A stretch of 64,000 bases of DNA from Hyaloraphidium curvatum (GCA_025558095.1 JAIVFI010000032.1:434001-498000); one strand, 5' to 3'. Positions 11,158 to 21,445 are shown, numbered from the stretch's first letter. Notes: a model not told the origin generated them from the sequence alone. Made by a program: numbers and translations.

Positions 11158-11385
11158 CTAAGCGGTCGCGGTCGACTTCGGCCGCTTGCTCTTGGCCGAC
11201 TTGGTGCCCGAGTGGGTCTTCGCGCTTTTGGTGCCGCTGAACGACCGTGCGCTCTTCAGCGAGTTGTTGCCGCCCTTGCGGCCGCGGCGCTCGAGGGCGG
11301 CGGGCATGCCGGGGGCGGCCTCGACCGAGGCGAAGAGGAGCATGGCCAGGGCGGCGACGAGGAGGAGGAGGCGAACGGGGTTCAT
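11158..11385 (-). CDS. Small secreted basic peptide with SGTKSAK repeats, 75 aa
   Basis: ATG 11385 opens a clear signal peptide (MNPVRLLLLVAALAMLLFAS) followed by a mature part of about 50 residues rich in Lys, Arg, Ser and Gly, with no cysteine. The repeat SGTKSAK occurs twice (SGTKSAKTHSGTKSAKSK). The frame stays open 46 codons further upstream, but that part does not read as protein, and starting there would bury the signal peptide. A secreted cationic peptide is plausible; the function is unknown. An RR and a KR-type dibasic site just after the signal could be processed by a kexin-like protease (inference). Confidence 0.55.
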   Translation of the reverse strand: MNPVRLLLLVAALAMLLFASVEAAPGMPAALERRGRKGGNNSLKSARSFSGTKSAKTHSGTKSAKSKRPKSTATA

Positions 11386-11540
11386 GGCTTCGGTGGGGCG
11401 GGAGGGCGGCGGCTCGGGAGGTTTCTTGGCGCAAGGTAGCTCGGAGAATGTCGCGGTGGTGCCGATGCGCCCGTTTGGAGGCCCGCTTATCAAGGGCGCG
11501 CGGTGCTTCTTGGGGCTCAGCAAGTGGACCCTAGTCGGGT

Positions 11541-11850
11541 CGGCAGCATCAGCGACAGCAATTATGCCGGGTCACATGCTTGCGGCAATCCCACAATGCG
11601 CCATCTGTCCGCAGCTACCGCAGCGGCATTTCCGACTTGACTGGAGCGTGGATTGATGCGGGGATGGCGGGATGGTGGACATGAGCCAAATCCAGCGAGC
11701 GCAGGCATCAGCTGCAACAAAATGCCGGATCCCACGCCTGCGGCAATCCGATCGATGCGGTATATGGCCGCAAGTTGCCGCTGCGGCATCTCGCTGGCTG
11801 GAATGGTGGAAGGGGATGGCGGGATCGAGGAACTCTGCCTGACGCCCGCG
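11541..11850. repeat. Diverged tandem duplication, unit about 158 bp
   Basis: Two adjacent copies (about 11541-11695 and 11702-11850) share the order CAGCATCAG-like, ATGCCGG, TGCGGCAATCC, a GCCGCAAGTTGCCGC-like block, GCGGCAT and GATGGCGGGAT. ATGCCGG is at 11564 in the first copy and 11722 in the second. The copies differ at many positions, so the duplication is not recent. It lies in non-coding DNA between the small secreted peptide gene and the copper monooxygenase gene. No function is seen. Confidence 0.55.
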
Positions 11851-12077
11851 AGAGCGCGTCAACGCCGCGCACTCTACAGAACCGGCCAACCGGGCGCGAA
11901 TCCGCGTCTTCAACGTGCCCTGTGGCCGTGGCGGACAAGCATAAAGTGTTCGACATCGTGTAGCGCGGCTTCCGAGCGGAAACATGGGCGCGATTACCCC
12001 CTTCGTGTCACGCGTCGGAGTCGGTCTCGCGCAACCTGGAATCCCGAGGCCTTCCTCGCCCTGCTGCCGCCGTGACC

Positions 12078-14300
12078 ATGACCGCGCAATTCCTTGGCGC
12101 CGTCCTCTACGCCCTCGCCGTGCTCTCCTGCGCCGCGGCCGCCCCTCTCGACCTCGGCCTGCCGAGACCAACATGGCTCCCATCGCGTTTCCCCCTCGCC
12201 CGTTTTTCGCGCCACGCTTCGATGGCGCAGAACGTCCATCTTTACTGGCATCTCGAGAAGGAAGCCGACCGTCTCCTTGTGGGCGTCGCGGCCTCGTTCG
12301 ACCACGAGGCGAAGGGAACCTGGTTGGGTGTCGGGTTGTCCCCCACTGGAGGGATGAAGGCGAGTCGGGGACATGTCTCTCTTGGCGCAGAAATCTTACC
12401 GCCGGCCGCCGTTGTTCATCTTTGTCTTGCAGGGTAGCGACATCGTCGTTGGCTTCACCAAGCACTCGGGGGAGTTCGCCATCCAGAACCGGCACGCGGG
12501 CGGGTTCTACCAGCCTCAACTTAGCGCGCTGCAGTTTGTCGAGCTCGCGTTCGGAACGCAGGAGGGCAACGTGACCGCCTTTGTTTTCTCACGACCCCTC
12601 GCGATCGGGCTGCCACCGTCGTGCTCCGACTCGGACTCTGAGCTTCGCCAGTGGATCAACCCCGACCTCCGCCTTCAGCAATGGATCATCTTCGCCTCGG
12701 GTTCCATGTCTCCGGATCGCTTGGCGCCCATGTACCATGGCCCTGCCGACCGCGGCCAGATCGCCGTCTTTTTCGATGGTCCCGGACCACTCCAAGGCGA
12801 CGACGACTCGACGGAAAAAAAGGTCATCGAGCTGCGGCCTTCCGAGCCAATCAATCTCCCAAGCAACGAGTCCACGGTCTACTGTGAGCCCTTCTTCAAG
12901 ATGCAGACCAACCAGTCCTAAACAGTCCCTGCTTTTAGGCTACACTTACCTCGAACTGCCCAGCGGGGAGCCGTACGACGCGGTCTCCCTGATCCCGATC
13001 CTACCGGCCCGCGACGCCGCAATTGCGATGCGGCCCCATCACTTCATCATCGTGAGTCTCGTTTTGGATCATGCCCGCCAGCGGAAGATGTTCTGAGCTT
13101 CCATCCCGCAGTACAACTGCCGCCGCGAGGACGCACGCCGCAGCGCCGCCGAGCAATTCGCCTCCACCAAGTGCTTTACCCCTGGCCACGGCCCACAGCT
13201 CTACACTCCGTGTGAGCGGGTCTGGGCCGGCTGGGCAACGGGCGGCGGGCCTCTGAAGATGCCGCCGGACGTGGGCATGCCGCTGCCGTCCGCAGTGGTG
13301 CTCGAGACGCACTACGACGGTCACGGCTCGCACGGCGCCGGCGGGGAAGCCGCGGACAACAGCGGCATGAGGATCGAGTACACGCCGGAGCTTCGGCCCA
13401 AGGAGATGTCGGTCATTGAGCTGGGCGTGCTCAACTCGGCAATTTTCGTGCCCGCAGGCCGTGAATCCTATTCGCTGGTTGCTGTCTGTCCCGGGATCTG
13501 CACTGCCGGCTTGAACAGCGGGGTGAAGGTCGCCGCTAACTGGTGAGTTGCTTTGAAGCACGGCGGGGCGGGCAATGAGCTAATTCATACACAGGTTTCA
13601 TATGCATGCCATCGGGTCGGCCGCATCCACGTACCTGCTCCGCCGCCGTGCCAACGGCACGACTTCGCGCATCGACCTCGGCTCCGTGACCGATTTCGAC
13701 AACTCCTACCAGAGTCAGCAACTGCTCTTCCCCGATTCGGCGCCGGAGCTCCTTCCCGGCGACACCGCCGTCAGCACCTTCACCTGGGACTCGCGCTCCC
13801 GTCGTGAGGTCACCCCGGGCGGCCTCAGCACGCAGGAGGAGATGGCGATCAACTTCCTGCACGTGGTGAAGAAGCGCGGCACCGAGGCGGCCGACTTTGG
13901 GCAGTGTTACGCCGCGGAGCCGCTCCAAGACCCCTTCGAAGGCACGCAGGGCGTCTACTGCGACGGTACAGGTGGCGGAGACGGGCCGATCCCGGCGAAA
14001 CTGCCCGAAGGTTGGACTAGGGAGGCCGATCGGGAGGCCAGGTGCTCTGCAGCCCCGGCGAGACCGCCGGCGGCCCACCGACTGCTCTGGCCGAGCGTAT
14101 TCGCTGTTTTCGGCCTGTTCGCGGCGATTGCGTTCGCGATGCTGGCTCTGAGGGAGCTGAGGAGGGGCCGTGTGCGGCTTCCGCTGCGCGATCAGGACGG
14201 CCAGAGCTTGCTTGGGTCGGGCGAAGGCCCCGGCGACACCGAATCCCGGGAACGGGAAGAAGAGAACGCAGTGATCATCGAGCAGCAGAGGAGCGTGTAG
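12078..14300 (+). CDS. DOMON plus copper type II ascorbate-dependent monooxygenase, DBH/MOXD-like, membrane-anchored
   Basis: Exons: 12078-12359, 12433-12883, 12939-13051, 13112-13542, 13595-14300 (660 aa). A signal peptide is followed by a DOMON domain (VHLYWHLE, GGMKGSDIVVGF across the first splice), then the two PHM-like cupredoxin-type domains. All expected copper ligands are visible in order: HH in MRPHHFII, His in LETHYDGH, HxH in WFHMHAIG, and Met in STQEEMAINF. The family hydroxylates a CH2 group using O2, ascorbate and two coppers (dopamine beta-hydroxylase, MOXD1). A transmembrane helix near residue 600 and a charged tail make it a type I membrane protein. The substrate is unknown. 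The first intron has a GC donor. The start is ATG 12078; an in-frame GTG six bases upstream is not used here. Confidence 0.92.
12360..12432 (+). other. GC-AG intron in the copper monooxygenase gene
   Basis: Joining AAG at 12357-12359 to GGT at 12433 gives the conserved DOMON sequence GGMKGSDIVVGF in phase. The intron then begins GCGAGT and ends TTGCAG. No GT donor nearby gives a readable join. GC donors are a known minor class of U2 introns. Confidence 0.75.
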
Positions 14301-14557
14301 ATATCAATTGTAGCTGAAGAAACACAGCTTGGGTGCACGTGATGCTGGGGCCTGGGTCCGGGTGGAAGATCCTTGCCCGCGCTGCGCCTCACTTGCGGGA
14401 GAACACCATCTGCGGCCACAAAAGGGTTGCGGGCCGCACAGGCCCCGGAAGGCTCCCAACCTCTTGTTTTCTTTGCCGTCGCCGCCTCCGTTCAGCGCGC
14501 TCCGCTCCATCTTCTTTGCCGCGGTCGCCGACTCCTTCCGCGCCCGCCGCCGCCACC

Positions 14558-16019
14558 ATGGCGCAGATCCCGACCGATTGCCTGCTCCTTAGCCAGTTCT
14601 TGAATGCCGCCCAGGCCCGCTGGCGCAACCCCGCCGAGCAACCGGCGTGGTACTCGAACTTCTCGCGCTCCTGCTGCGAGCAGCCCGGCGGCGACCGTCG
14701 GCTGCAGGCGCGCTACACCGTGCCCATCGGATCCGAGTCGGCCATCCAGTGCGTGCGGCCCAACGGCTTCATATCGGGCTCGGGAGGCTTCATCAACGGC
14801 GTGCCCGTCGAGAAGTTCACGGAACCCAGGATCATTTCGCTGCAGCTCACGGGCGAGGACATGGACCTCACCGGCGACCTGTCGCGGGTCGGCGTCCCAA
14901 TTCAGGGTATGACGGAGCTCATAAACTTGTGAGACCAAGGCCGCAGCAGGGGAAGACTTCTAGTGCTGACTCTGCCTCCGCAGGGACATCTCCAACTTCA
15001 AGGGCCTCACGGGACCCCTCCCGACCTTCCCCGTCGCCTTGATCAACCTCAACTACCTGATCCTGGCGAACAACTCCCTCTCCGGACCCATCCGGGCCTA
15101 CCCCACCGTCAATCTGCCCCCTAGGATCGAGAATCTGAACCTCGAGAACAACAACTTCTCGGGCGAGGTCCAGATCGTCCTGCCGAACCTCACATACGGG
15201 CCCCAAGTGATCAGCAAGCCTATATTCCAGTGCATGCTGCGCGGAACGACGGGGAACGACGGCATGTGCCTGGGGCCGCATGTGCCGGACACCTGCTACT
15301 CGATCAACCAGGGCTCCACCACCACGCCCCTGCGGAACTGCACCGCGGCCGAGCTGCAGCCGTTCAACCCGCCCCCGGACATCATCACCACGACGACATC
15401 GCGCACGACGACGACGCGGTCGACGACGTCGAGGACCACGACGACGCGCACGACCCTGAGCACCATCTCGACTTCCACGACGACCTCCGTCTCCTCGACG
15501 CCGCCCCCCGGCTCCGTGACGGTCAGCTCCACGTCCTCCGGCACCAGCACTGGGGTCATCGTTGCCTCGGTCCTGATCCCCGTGCTCATCTTCGGCTCCA
15601 TCATTATCACCTGGCTCTGCTGCCGCCGCCGCCGGCGCGCGGCCGCGCAGATGGTCGACGCCTACCCCAAGCCCGTGGATCCTGTGGTCGTCACGGTGCA
15701 GCAGACGTACTACCCGGCGGCCAGCGTGTACCCGGCGCAGGGCTACGGCGTGCAGCCCGGGTACGCTGCCGCGCAGCCCGGCTTCGTGGACACGGCTGCG
15801 GCCCAGGCCGTCCCGGCCGCCCAGCCCGTTGCACCCTATTCGGACCCGTACGACGCCCCGCCGGCGTACACGGACGCGATGGCGGATCCGGCAGTTAGCG
15901 ACGTGGATGCGCTCGTGGCGGCCCTGCCGAACGAGGGATCCTCGTCGGCGCCAGCGGGAGGTTCGTCGGCTCCTGTGGCGGGCACGGCTTCCGCCGACGA
16001 AGTGAAGCCGAAGGAGTGA
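14558..16019 (+). CDS. Leucine-rich-repeat single-pass membrane protein with Thr-rich stalk
   Basis: Exons 14558-14928 and 14984-16019 (468 aa). The ATG sits in GCCACCATGG. An N-terminal Cys-containing cap is followed by plant-type LRRs (LDLTG-like steps, LNYLILANNSLSGPI, ENLNLENNNFSGEV), then a Cys-containing cap, a stalk that is almost all Thr/Ser/Arg, a transmembrane helix (VIVASVLIPVLIFGSIIITW) and a CCRRRRR stop-transfer. The cytoplasmic tail is rich in Tyr, Pro, Gly and Ala (YPAQGYGVQPGY). It has the layout of a surface receptor or adhesin without a kinase. No signal peptide follows the chosen ATG, which is odd for this topology; an additional 5' exon or an upstream start is possible. 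Confidence 0.75.
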
Positions 16020-16293
16020 CGGACAGAAGAGTAACTTGCTTCGGAAGTGGAGCTAGTTTGGACTATGGATATCCTGGTTGAGTAATGCATACGGGGGGGC
16101 TGAGCGTCGAATGGTCGAATGCTACCTCAGCGAGAGAAGAACCGAGTGGATTGAACCTAGATCGACGATCCTCCATTGTCCCTCGACCAGCGAACGAGAT
16201 GCTTGTGCGGACTCGGCTGTTTAGGGCGCGGGGCCGCCGGCCGAAATCTCCGCCCGATTCGAAATCTCACGGCCGACGCGTTCGCTCCAATCT

Positions 16294-17520
16294 ATGCTGC
16301 TCCGCTCTTCTTCCGCGAAGCGTAGCCTCCACGGCGCAGCCGTTGCCGCGCCGGCTCCCGCCCCTGCCCGCGGGAAACGCGCGAAGCTCCAATCCGCGCC
16401 GGAAACTCCACCTCTCGACAACAGCCCCTCAAATGCCCCGACGCCTTCGGCAGACCCCGTGGAACGCGTCGAACCGTCGGGTTCTGGGGCAGCCGATGTT
16501 CCGCTCCTGGACCTCGGGCCCCTGACGCCCGCGATGATCCTCCGCCGCCCGTCGACTGCCATCAAGACTCCCTACGTCGCCGACGTCGTTGTCCTGGACG
16601 GCACCGTCCCTTTCCCCTTCCCCGTGCCGCAAGTCGAGGGCACCGCCAAGGCCAAGCAGGCCGCCATGCAGGCCGCGCTGGACGCCCTCCGCTCCAAGCA
16701 CGGAACGAAGCTCGCCCACGCCCCCGCCCTGGACTGCGCCGGCATCGTCGTCCCCGGCTCGCGGGTGTGGTGCACTCCGAGCTCGGAGAGCTCGCAGACG
16801 GACCTGGCGGTGCAGCTCTGCGAGGAGGCGCGGGAGGACGGGTCGTGGAGCACCGTCGGGTACCACCCCTCGCTCGCGGAGAAGATGTGCGAGGAGATGC
16901 TGGCGAGGGGATCGCTGGCGCCGTACCTGGGGGAGCACACGGAAGTGGGGTCGCAGAAGACGTTCGGCAAGTCCAGGGTGGACTACGTGCTGCTGCACAA
17001 GGACGGGTCGAGGACGCTGCTGGAGGTGAAGAATGCCGTGGGCGCGGACTACCCTGCGGGCCTGGTTCCGGCGACGCGGAGCCCCGTGGGGGTGTACGTG
17101 AGGCCGGCGGAGGGCTTCCGGCGGAGCTCGATCTTTCCTCACGGGAGCAAGAAACCGGGGATCGGGGTGGTGAGCGACAGGGCAATCAAGCACGTACACG
17201 AGCTCGGGGAGCTGCACGGGACCAAAGTCGAAGAGAAGGAGGTCCGGTGCGCCGTTCTCTTCGTGGTCAACAGGTCGGACTGCGAGGCGTTCAGGCCGTG
17301 CCACGAGGCGGACATGCTGTTCGCACAGTGCCTGCTGCGGGCAAAGAACAAGGGGGTGACGCTGATTGCGGTGGCCGTGCGGTGGGAGGGGGGCAAGGCG
17401 TTCATGGACAAGGTTCTGCCCGTCGAGTTTGACGCCTCCGTGAGGGAGGAGGATCTGGACGCGGACTTGCTGGCCAGGGTGCTCAAGTTCAACGAAGAGG
17501 GCGGAGGGAAGAGGAGATGA
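16294..17520 (+). CDS. sfsA: SfsA (sugar fermentation stimulation) family nuclease-like protein
   Basis: A single-exon 408-residue protein. The C-terminal 280 residues match SfsA: SRVWCTPSS, GKSRVDYVLLHKDGSRTLLE continuing into VKNAVG (the D..ExK pattern of restriction-endonuclease-like folds), RAIKHVHELGELH, VRCAVLFVVNRSDCEAF and a final ALTLIAV-type strand. Bacterial SfsA is a DNA-binding protein of about 230 residues that is proposed to be a nuclease. Here a 110-residue N-terminal extension begins MLLRSSSAKRSLHGAAVAA, basic and amphipathic, which could be a mitochondrial presequence or contain a nuclear signal (GKRAKLQ). Absence of introns and a bacterial family suggest transfer, but the extension shows adaptation to a eukaryote. 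Confidence 0.85.
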   Translation: MLLRSSSAKRSLHGAAVAAPAPAPARGKRAKLQSAPETPPLDNSPSNAPTPSADPVERVEPSGSGAADVPLLDLGPLTPAMILRRPSTAIKTPYVADVVVLDGTVPFPFPVPQVEGTAKAKQAAMQAALDALRSKHGTKLAHAPALDCAGIVVPGSRVWCTPSSESSQTDLAVQLCEEAREDGSWSTVGYHPSLAEKMCEEMLARGSLAPYLGEHTEVGSQKTFGKSRVDYVLLHKDGSRTLLEVKNAVGADYPAGLVPATRSPVGVYVRPAEGFRRSSIFPHGSKKPGIGVVSDRAIKHVHELGELHGTKVEEKEVRCAVLFVVNRSDCEAFRPCHEADMLFAQCLLRAKNKGVTLIAVAVRWEGGKAFMDKVLPVEFDASVREEDLDADLLARVLKFNEEGGGKRR

Positions 17521-17635
17521 CCGTATCTGGTGCCATGATAGGTCTAACGCTGATATTGACCGTGAAGATGAATCCATCGCGGCTTGCACCGGTGAATCCG
17601 GGTGGCGCCTGCCCGCCGCCGACAACAACCACACC

Positions 17636-19560
17636 ATGCCACCCCGCCGCAAGTCCCAGCGCATCGCCGCGCTCGACACCGATGATTCAGGAGCATACGT
17701 CCCCGTTGCACCCATCTCCGGGTCCCTGACGGGCATCCCGGTCGAGGTCCAGCACCAAATCTTCGAGCTCGTCCTTGCCGACGGCGGCCTCGGCGCGGCC
17801 TTCGCGCTCGCCCGGACCTGCAGGGACCTCCTCGTCGCGTTCCGCGGGCTCCCGCTGTGGCGGCGCGTGGCGGAAAGGCACAAGTTCAAGCAGGTGCGGC
17901 GTCCCCCCCGGCGCGGCCGGCGCCAGCTCACCCCCGGCGGCCCTCCCCCAGAGGTCCAAGAAGCTCCCGCTCGACGAGCGGCTGGTGGTGGAGAAACTGC
18001 AGAAGAAGGAGCAGCACCTGTGCCACAACCTCGCCTGCCTCGGGCTCACCAAGCTCCAGTACTTTGTCCCCACGGGACCGGGCCGGGAAGGGCGGTTCTG
18101 CCCGGCATGTCTCGCGGGCCTGTGGGCATTTAATCCCTGGATACGGAAGCAGTCGGGCGCCTCCAAAGAGTGGAAGGACGCAAAGGCCTTGACGAACTCG
18201 GGCAGCCGGCTGAACAAGGGCCGGGTGCTCGAGCTGGGCCTCAAGGACGCGGTCGTGAGGACGATCCCGCACACGGTAGAGTACCGCCGGACTTCGGGAG
18301 GCTACCTGGGCGGCACCGTCGAGTACAGGGAGCACCTCGTGGGTTCCACGGCGGCCATAGGTGGACGTTCATGTTGCTGACTCGGCGTTGCGCGGACAGT
18401 ACAAGCCCACCGACGTCCTCCTGAAGCAGTACCGGCTCTACGGCGGCCAAGGGGGCGTGGATGCCAGGAAGGCCCAGGAAGCGCGGGATCTGCGCAAGAA
18501 GGCCGCGGCGCTGGTGCCGGAGATGCTCGCCGCGGCGAGCGGCAAGCTGGGGATCGACATCGGTTGGACCGGCAATCACCCCGTCTTGGAGGCCATGGAC
18601 AGCTCCTCGAACCCCAAGAAGGCGGCCGAAAAGGCCGTGCTGGATCTCGCGCACGAGGCCGCGGCGCGGGCTCTGGTTCCGGCGGCCCTGCACTTTCCCG
18701 GCGTCGCGTTCGTGCCTGAGCGCCCGCCCGCGCTGGACGCCCTCGAAGCCTGGTACGCCAAGCAAACGGCCCGCAAGGCGGCGCACGAGGAGCTTGACGG
18801 TGCGGCGGCCGCGCAGGTTGCCCGCCTTCAGGCGCGCGCCGCCGATCTCGGCATCGAGTTCGACGTCCTCGGCCGCGTGCTCCCTTCGCTGCGGGTCGGC
18901 TATCTCTGGGATGATCAGAAGCTGGAGGAGCAGATGATGCTGCTTCGCATCGAGAAGGACGCCGGGATCCCCGCCGATGCCGGCACCGGGCTGACCGACA
19001 ACGAGCGCCTCGCGCGCGCCGAGAAGCAGATCGCCGCCCGCCGCACCTCGCCTCCCGACCCCGACTTTTCCCCGCTCCGCGACGACGAGCTGCCCCACCT
19101 CCCCCCGTTGCACCGCGCGGCAATCGACGCCGAGATCCGCCGCACCGCGCAGGAGCTCGCGGACCGCGAGGCCGCGTCGCGGGACCCGGCCGCGCTCCCG
19201 GGGCTCGAGGTCCCCGCCGACGCGCCCGGGAAGCTGGGGATCGGCGCGGCGGTGCTCGCGGGGCTGTGGAGGGGCGCGCTGGCCCGCGCGCTGCGGGGAC
19301 GGTTCGAGGATGCCCGCGCGGCGTGGGAGGCGGCGGAGGGGAGGGGGGAGTTCGGGCCGGGGGAGTGCGCCTCCGCCGTGCCCGCGCTCGCGCCCTTTGC
19401 CGAGCTCGTGCGGGAGTACCCCGTTGCCCCGCCGAAGCCGGCGGACGGGGACAGGAGCTACTACTGCTCCAAGTGCGGGTACTATTCGAGGCAGCTGACG
19501 ACGTACAAGGAGCTCGAGCTGCGGCACGGATGTGGGGAGGAGTGGATCAAGAAGAAGTAG
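17636..19560 (+). CDS. F-box-like protein with C-terminal Cys/His motif, three exons
   Basis: Exons 17636-17893, 17952-18338, 18400-19560 (601 aa). An F-box-like segment (GIPVEVQHQIFELVL ... LARTCRDLLVAF, LWRRVAERH) lies at residues 25-80. Next comes a short Cys-containing segment (HLCHNLACLGLTK, RFCPACLAGL) that could bind zinc. The long middle part is Ala/Leu/Arg-rich helix. The C-terminus has CSKCGYY ... LRHGC, a possible second zinc site. F-box proteins recruit substrates to SCF ubiquitin ligases through SKP1; the target is unknown. The second intron was placed with a GTGGGT donor at 18339 because the nearer GTGGAC breaks the frame. Confidence 0.7.
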
Positions 19561-19696
19561 CGCAGAAGCGGCGCAGCGAGACCAATGGGGGCCAGAGGTG
19601 TTTCAGCAATCAGCAAACGACCGTGACGCGAGCAACCAGGGCAGAGCCTCCAACCAGTCCCCTTCCAGTCCCCCTCCAATCACAGCAACCATCCCG

Positions 19697-20842
19697 TCAT
19701 CGCAATCCCTTCCTCTCCAACCACTCCGAAATCAGATTCGCCACCTCGTCCGGCCGCTCCAACGCGGGGCACACCCCGGCCCCCTCGAGCTCCCTCTCCT
19801 CCAGATCGGCGCACAGCCGCCTCATGTCCGCCCTGTTTGCCTCGCTCGCGAACCTCTGCCACGTGCCCGCGGCGAACATCACCGGGCACGCGATCCCGTG
19901 CGGCACGCCCCTCATTTCCTGGACGGTGTTGGCCTCGGCGTTCCACCACCCGATCGGGCCCGCCGTGCCGCCGATGGACCGCAGCCACGCGACGAGGAAC
20001 GCCTCGTCCTGCGGGGACAGCAGCGGGCTGGGTGCCACGCCCGCTTCGAGAATCCTGAGGGCCGCGGTGCGGTCGCGGATGTCCACGGCCGAGAGGCGGC
20101 GCACAACGGCGAACTCGGCCTCGCCGCCGCCGCGGAGGAAGCACCGCAGGACGAATTCGGGGTGCGCGTCCGAGTCGGCGACGGCGAAGCGCGATTGGTA
20201 GTAGGATTTGAAGCCCAGCAGGGGGTCGGCTTTGGCGGCCAGCAGGGCGACGGGGATGTAGATGGCCGCGGGCGGCTGGTACGGCACCGAGAGGAGCACC
20301 AGACCCGCGGCGAGGTCCGGGCGGAGCAGGGCAAAGTGCGAGGCGGGGATCGTGCCCCAGTTCTGGCCCACGACGACGGCGCGCGGCACGCACAGGTAGG
20401 CCAGCAGGGCCGCAAAGTCGTCGGCCAGCCCGCGCACCGAGTACGGCGCCTGACCCCCGGGGCCGTAGCCGCGCAGCGTGGGGCAGATTGCGCGCAGGCC
20501 GCGGGCCGCGAGCGCGGGGATCAGGCGGGCGTACGCGTGGGGGCCGGTCGGGAAGTCGTGGACGAGGAGCAGCGGCGGCGCGCCCGGCCGCCCGCCGCCG
20601 GTGTCGACAAAGTGCAGCGCGCGCCCGCCAAAGTCGAAGGTCTGCAGCGGCAGCCCGGCGGCGGCCTGCAGCTGCGCGGGCGTCCACGGCGGGGGATGGG
20701 AGAGCGGCCGGCCGGGTGGGCCGCGGGCCTCGTCCCCCGCGGGCACTACTGGCACCGCCGCCGACGACGGGTTCGAGAGGAACGACGAGTCGTCGGAGAC
20801 CGTGGTCGCGTCCGTGCTAAAGTCGGATCCGGCGTCGGACAT
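19697..20842 (-). CDS. Alpha/beta hydrolase, epoxide-hydrolase-like, catalytic residues lost
   Basis: A single-exon protein of 381 residues from ATG 20842; the frame continues upstream to 21022, but the chosen start begins a Ser/Asp-rich leader (MSDAGSDFSTDATTVSDDSS). The fold is clear: LLLVHDFPTGPHAY (oxyanion HGxP-like), ICPTLRGYGPGG, the nucleophile elbow VVVGQNWGTIPASH, and the C-terminal GAGVCPALERPDEV. In epoxide hydrolases the elbow reads GxDWG and the last motif GHWP; here the nucleophile Asp is Asn and the base His is Val, and the catalytic acid strand (CPVMFAAGTW) lacks the Asp. It is therefore probably a pseudoenzyme with a binding role. Confidence 0.8.
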   Translation of the reverse strand: MSDAGSDFSTDATTVSDDSSFLSNPSSAAVPVVPAGDEARGPPGRPLSHPPPWTPAQLQAAAGLPLQTFDFGGRALHFVDTGGGRPGAPPLLLVHDFPTGPHAYARLIPALAARGLRAICPTLRGYGPGGQAPYSVRGLADDFAALLAYLCVPRAVVVGQNWGTIPASHFALLRPDLAAGLVLLSVPYQPPAAIYIPVALLAAKADPLLGFKSYYQSRFAVADSDAHPEFVLRCFLRGGGEAEFAVVRRLSAVDIRDRTAALRILEAGVAPSPLLSPQDEAFLVAWLRSIGGTAGPIGWWNAEANTVQEMRGVPHGIACPVMFAAGTWQRFASEANRADMRRLCADLEERELEGAGVCPALERPDEVANLISEWLERKGLR

Positions 20843-21445
20843 TGCGACGCGGGCGACAGGAGAACCTGTAGGGATCAGGGACCTCTCGGCATGTCCAAAA
20901 GCGCCCGAACCACCCGTCTTCGACGGCAAAGCCCGCTGGATTACCCCTAAATCCATCGGATCAGGCCTCTGGCTACTGTGTCGTCTTGTCGTGCGCCTTC
21001 GCAGTAGAATCGCGCTCGTCAAACTCGTGAGTCAACGTTTCACTTTCCGACCCAGCGCAACGCGGACCCATCCCGTGACCTCCCTGTGATAGCTTGTCCG
21101 CCATAATGCCAGGGATCCGTGGATGATGGACCGCTCACGTCTGCTTCGACCCCGACAGGCTCGATGCCGCCGATCACTCGTCGTTTCCGGCGACGGCGAG
21201 GCCCGGGCGTCAGCATAGGGCCGAGCAGGCAGGAGCGAGATCTGCTGGCAAAGAGATGCCTTATTCGCATTCGCAATCGTCCTCCGTTTTGCGAGTGAGT
21301 CACCCTCCAGGATCGGCGAATGCCGCAGGCCGGCTTGTTGATGTGTGGCGGAGCAGCGTCCGAAAAGTCAGTCAGTCACAAACACCCCAGGCATTCCCAC
21401 TCCCCGGTCTGTTCCCCGGTCAAGGAGTGGAACGTGGGCCGCACG
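20843..21445. other. Intergenic between divergent genes
   Basis: Lies between the start of the minus-strand hydrolase and the start of the multicopper oxidase. It presumably holds both promoters. No repeat, RNA gene or convincing ORF is seen. Confidence 0.5.

Noticed and set aside
15361-15500. CRISPR- or satellite-like ACGACG repeats
   Set aside because: They encode the Thr-rich stalk of the LRR protein; a codon-level low-complexity tract, not an array.
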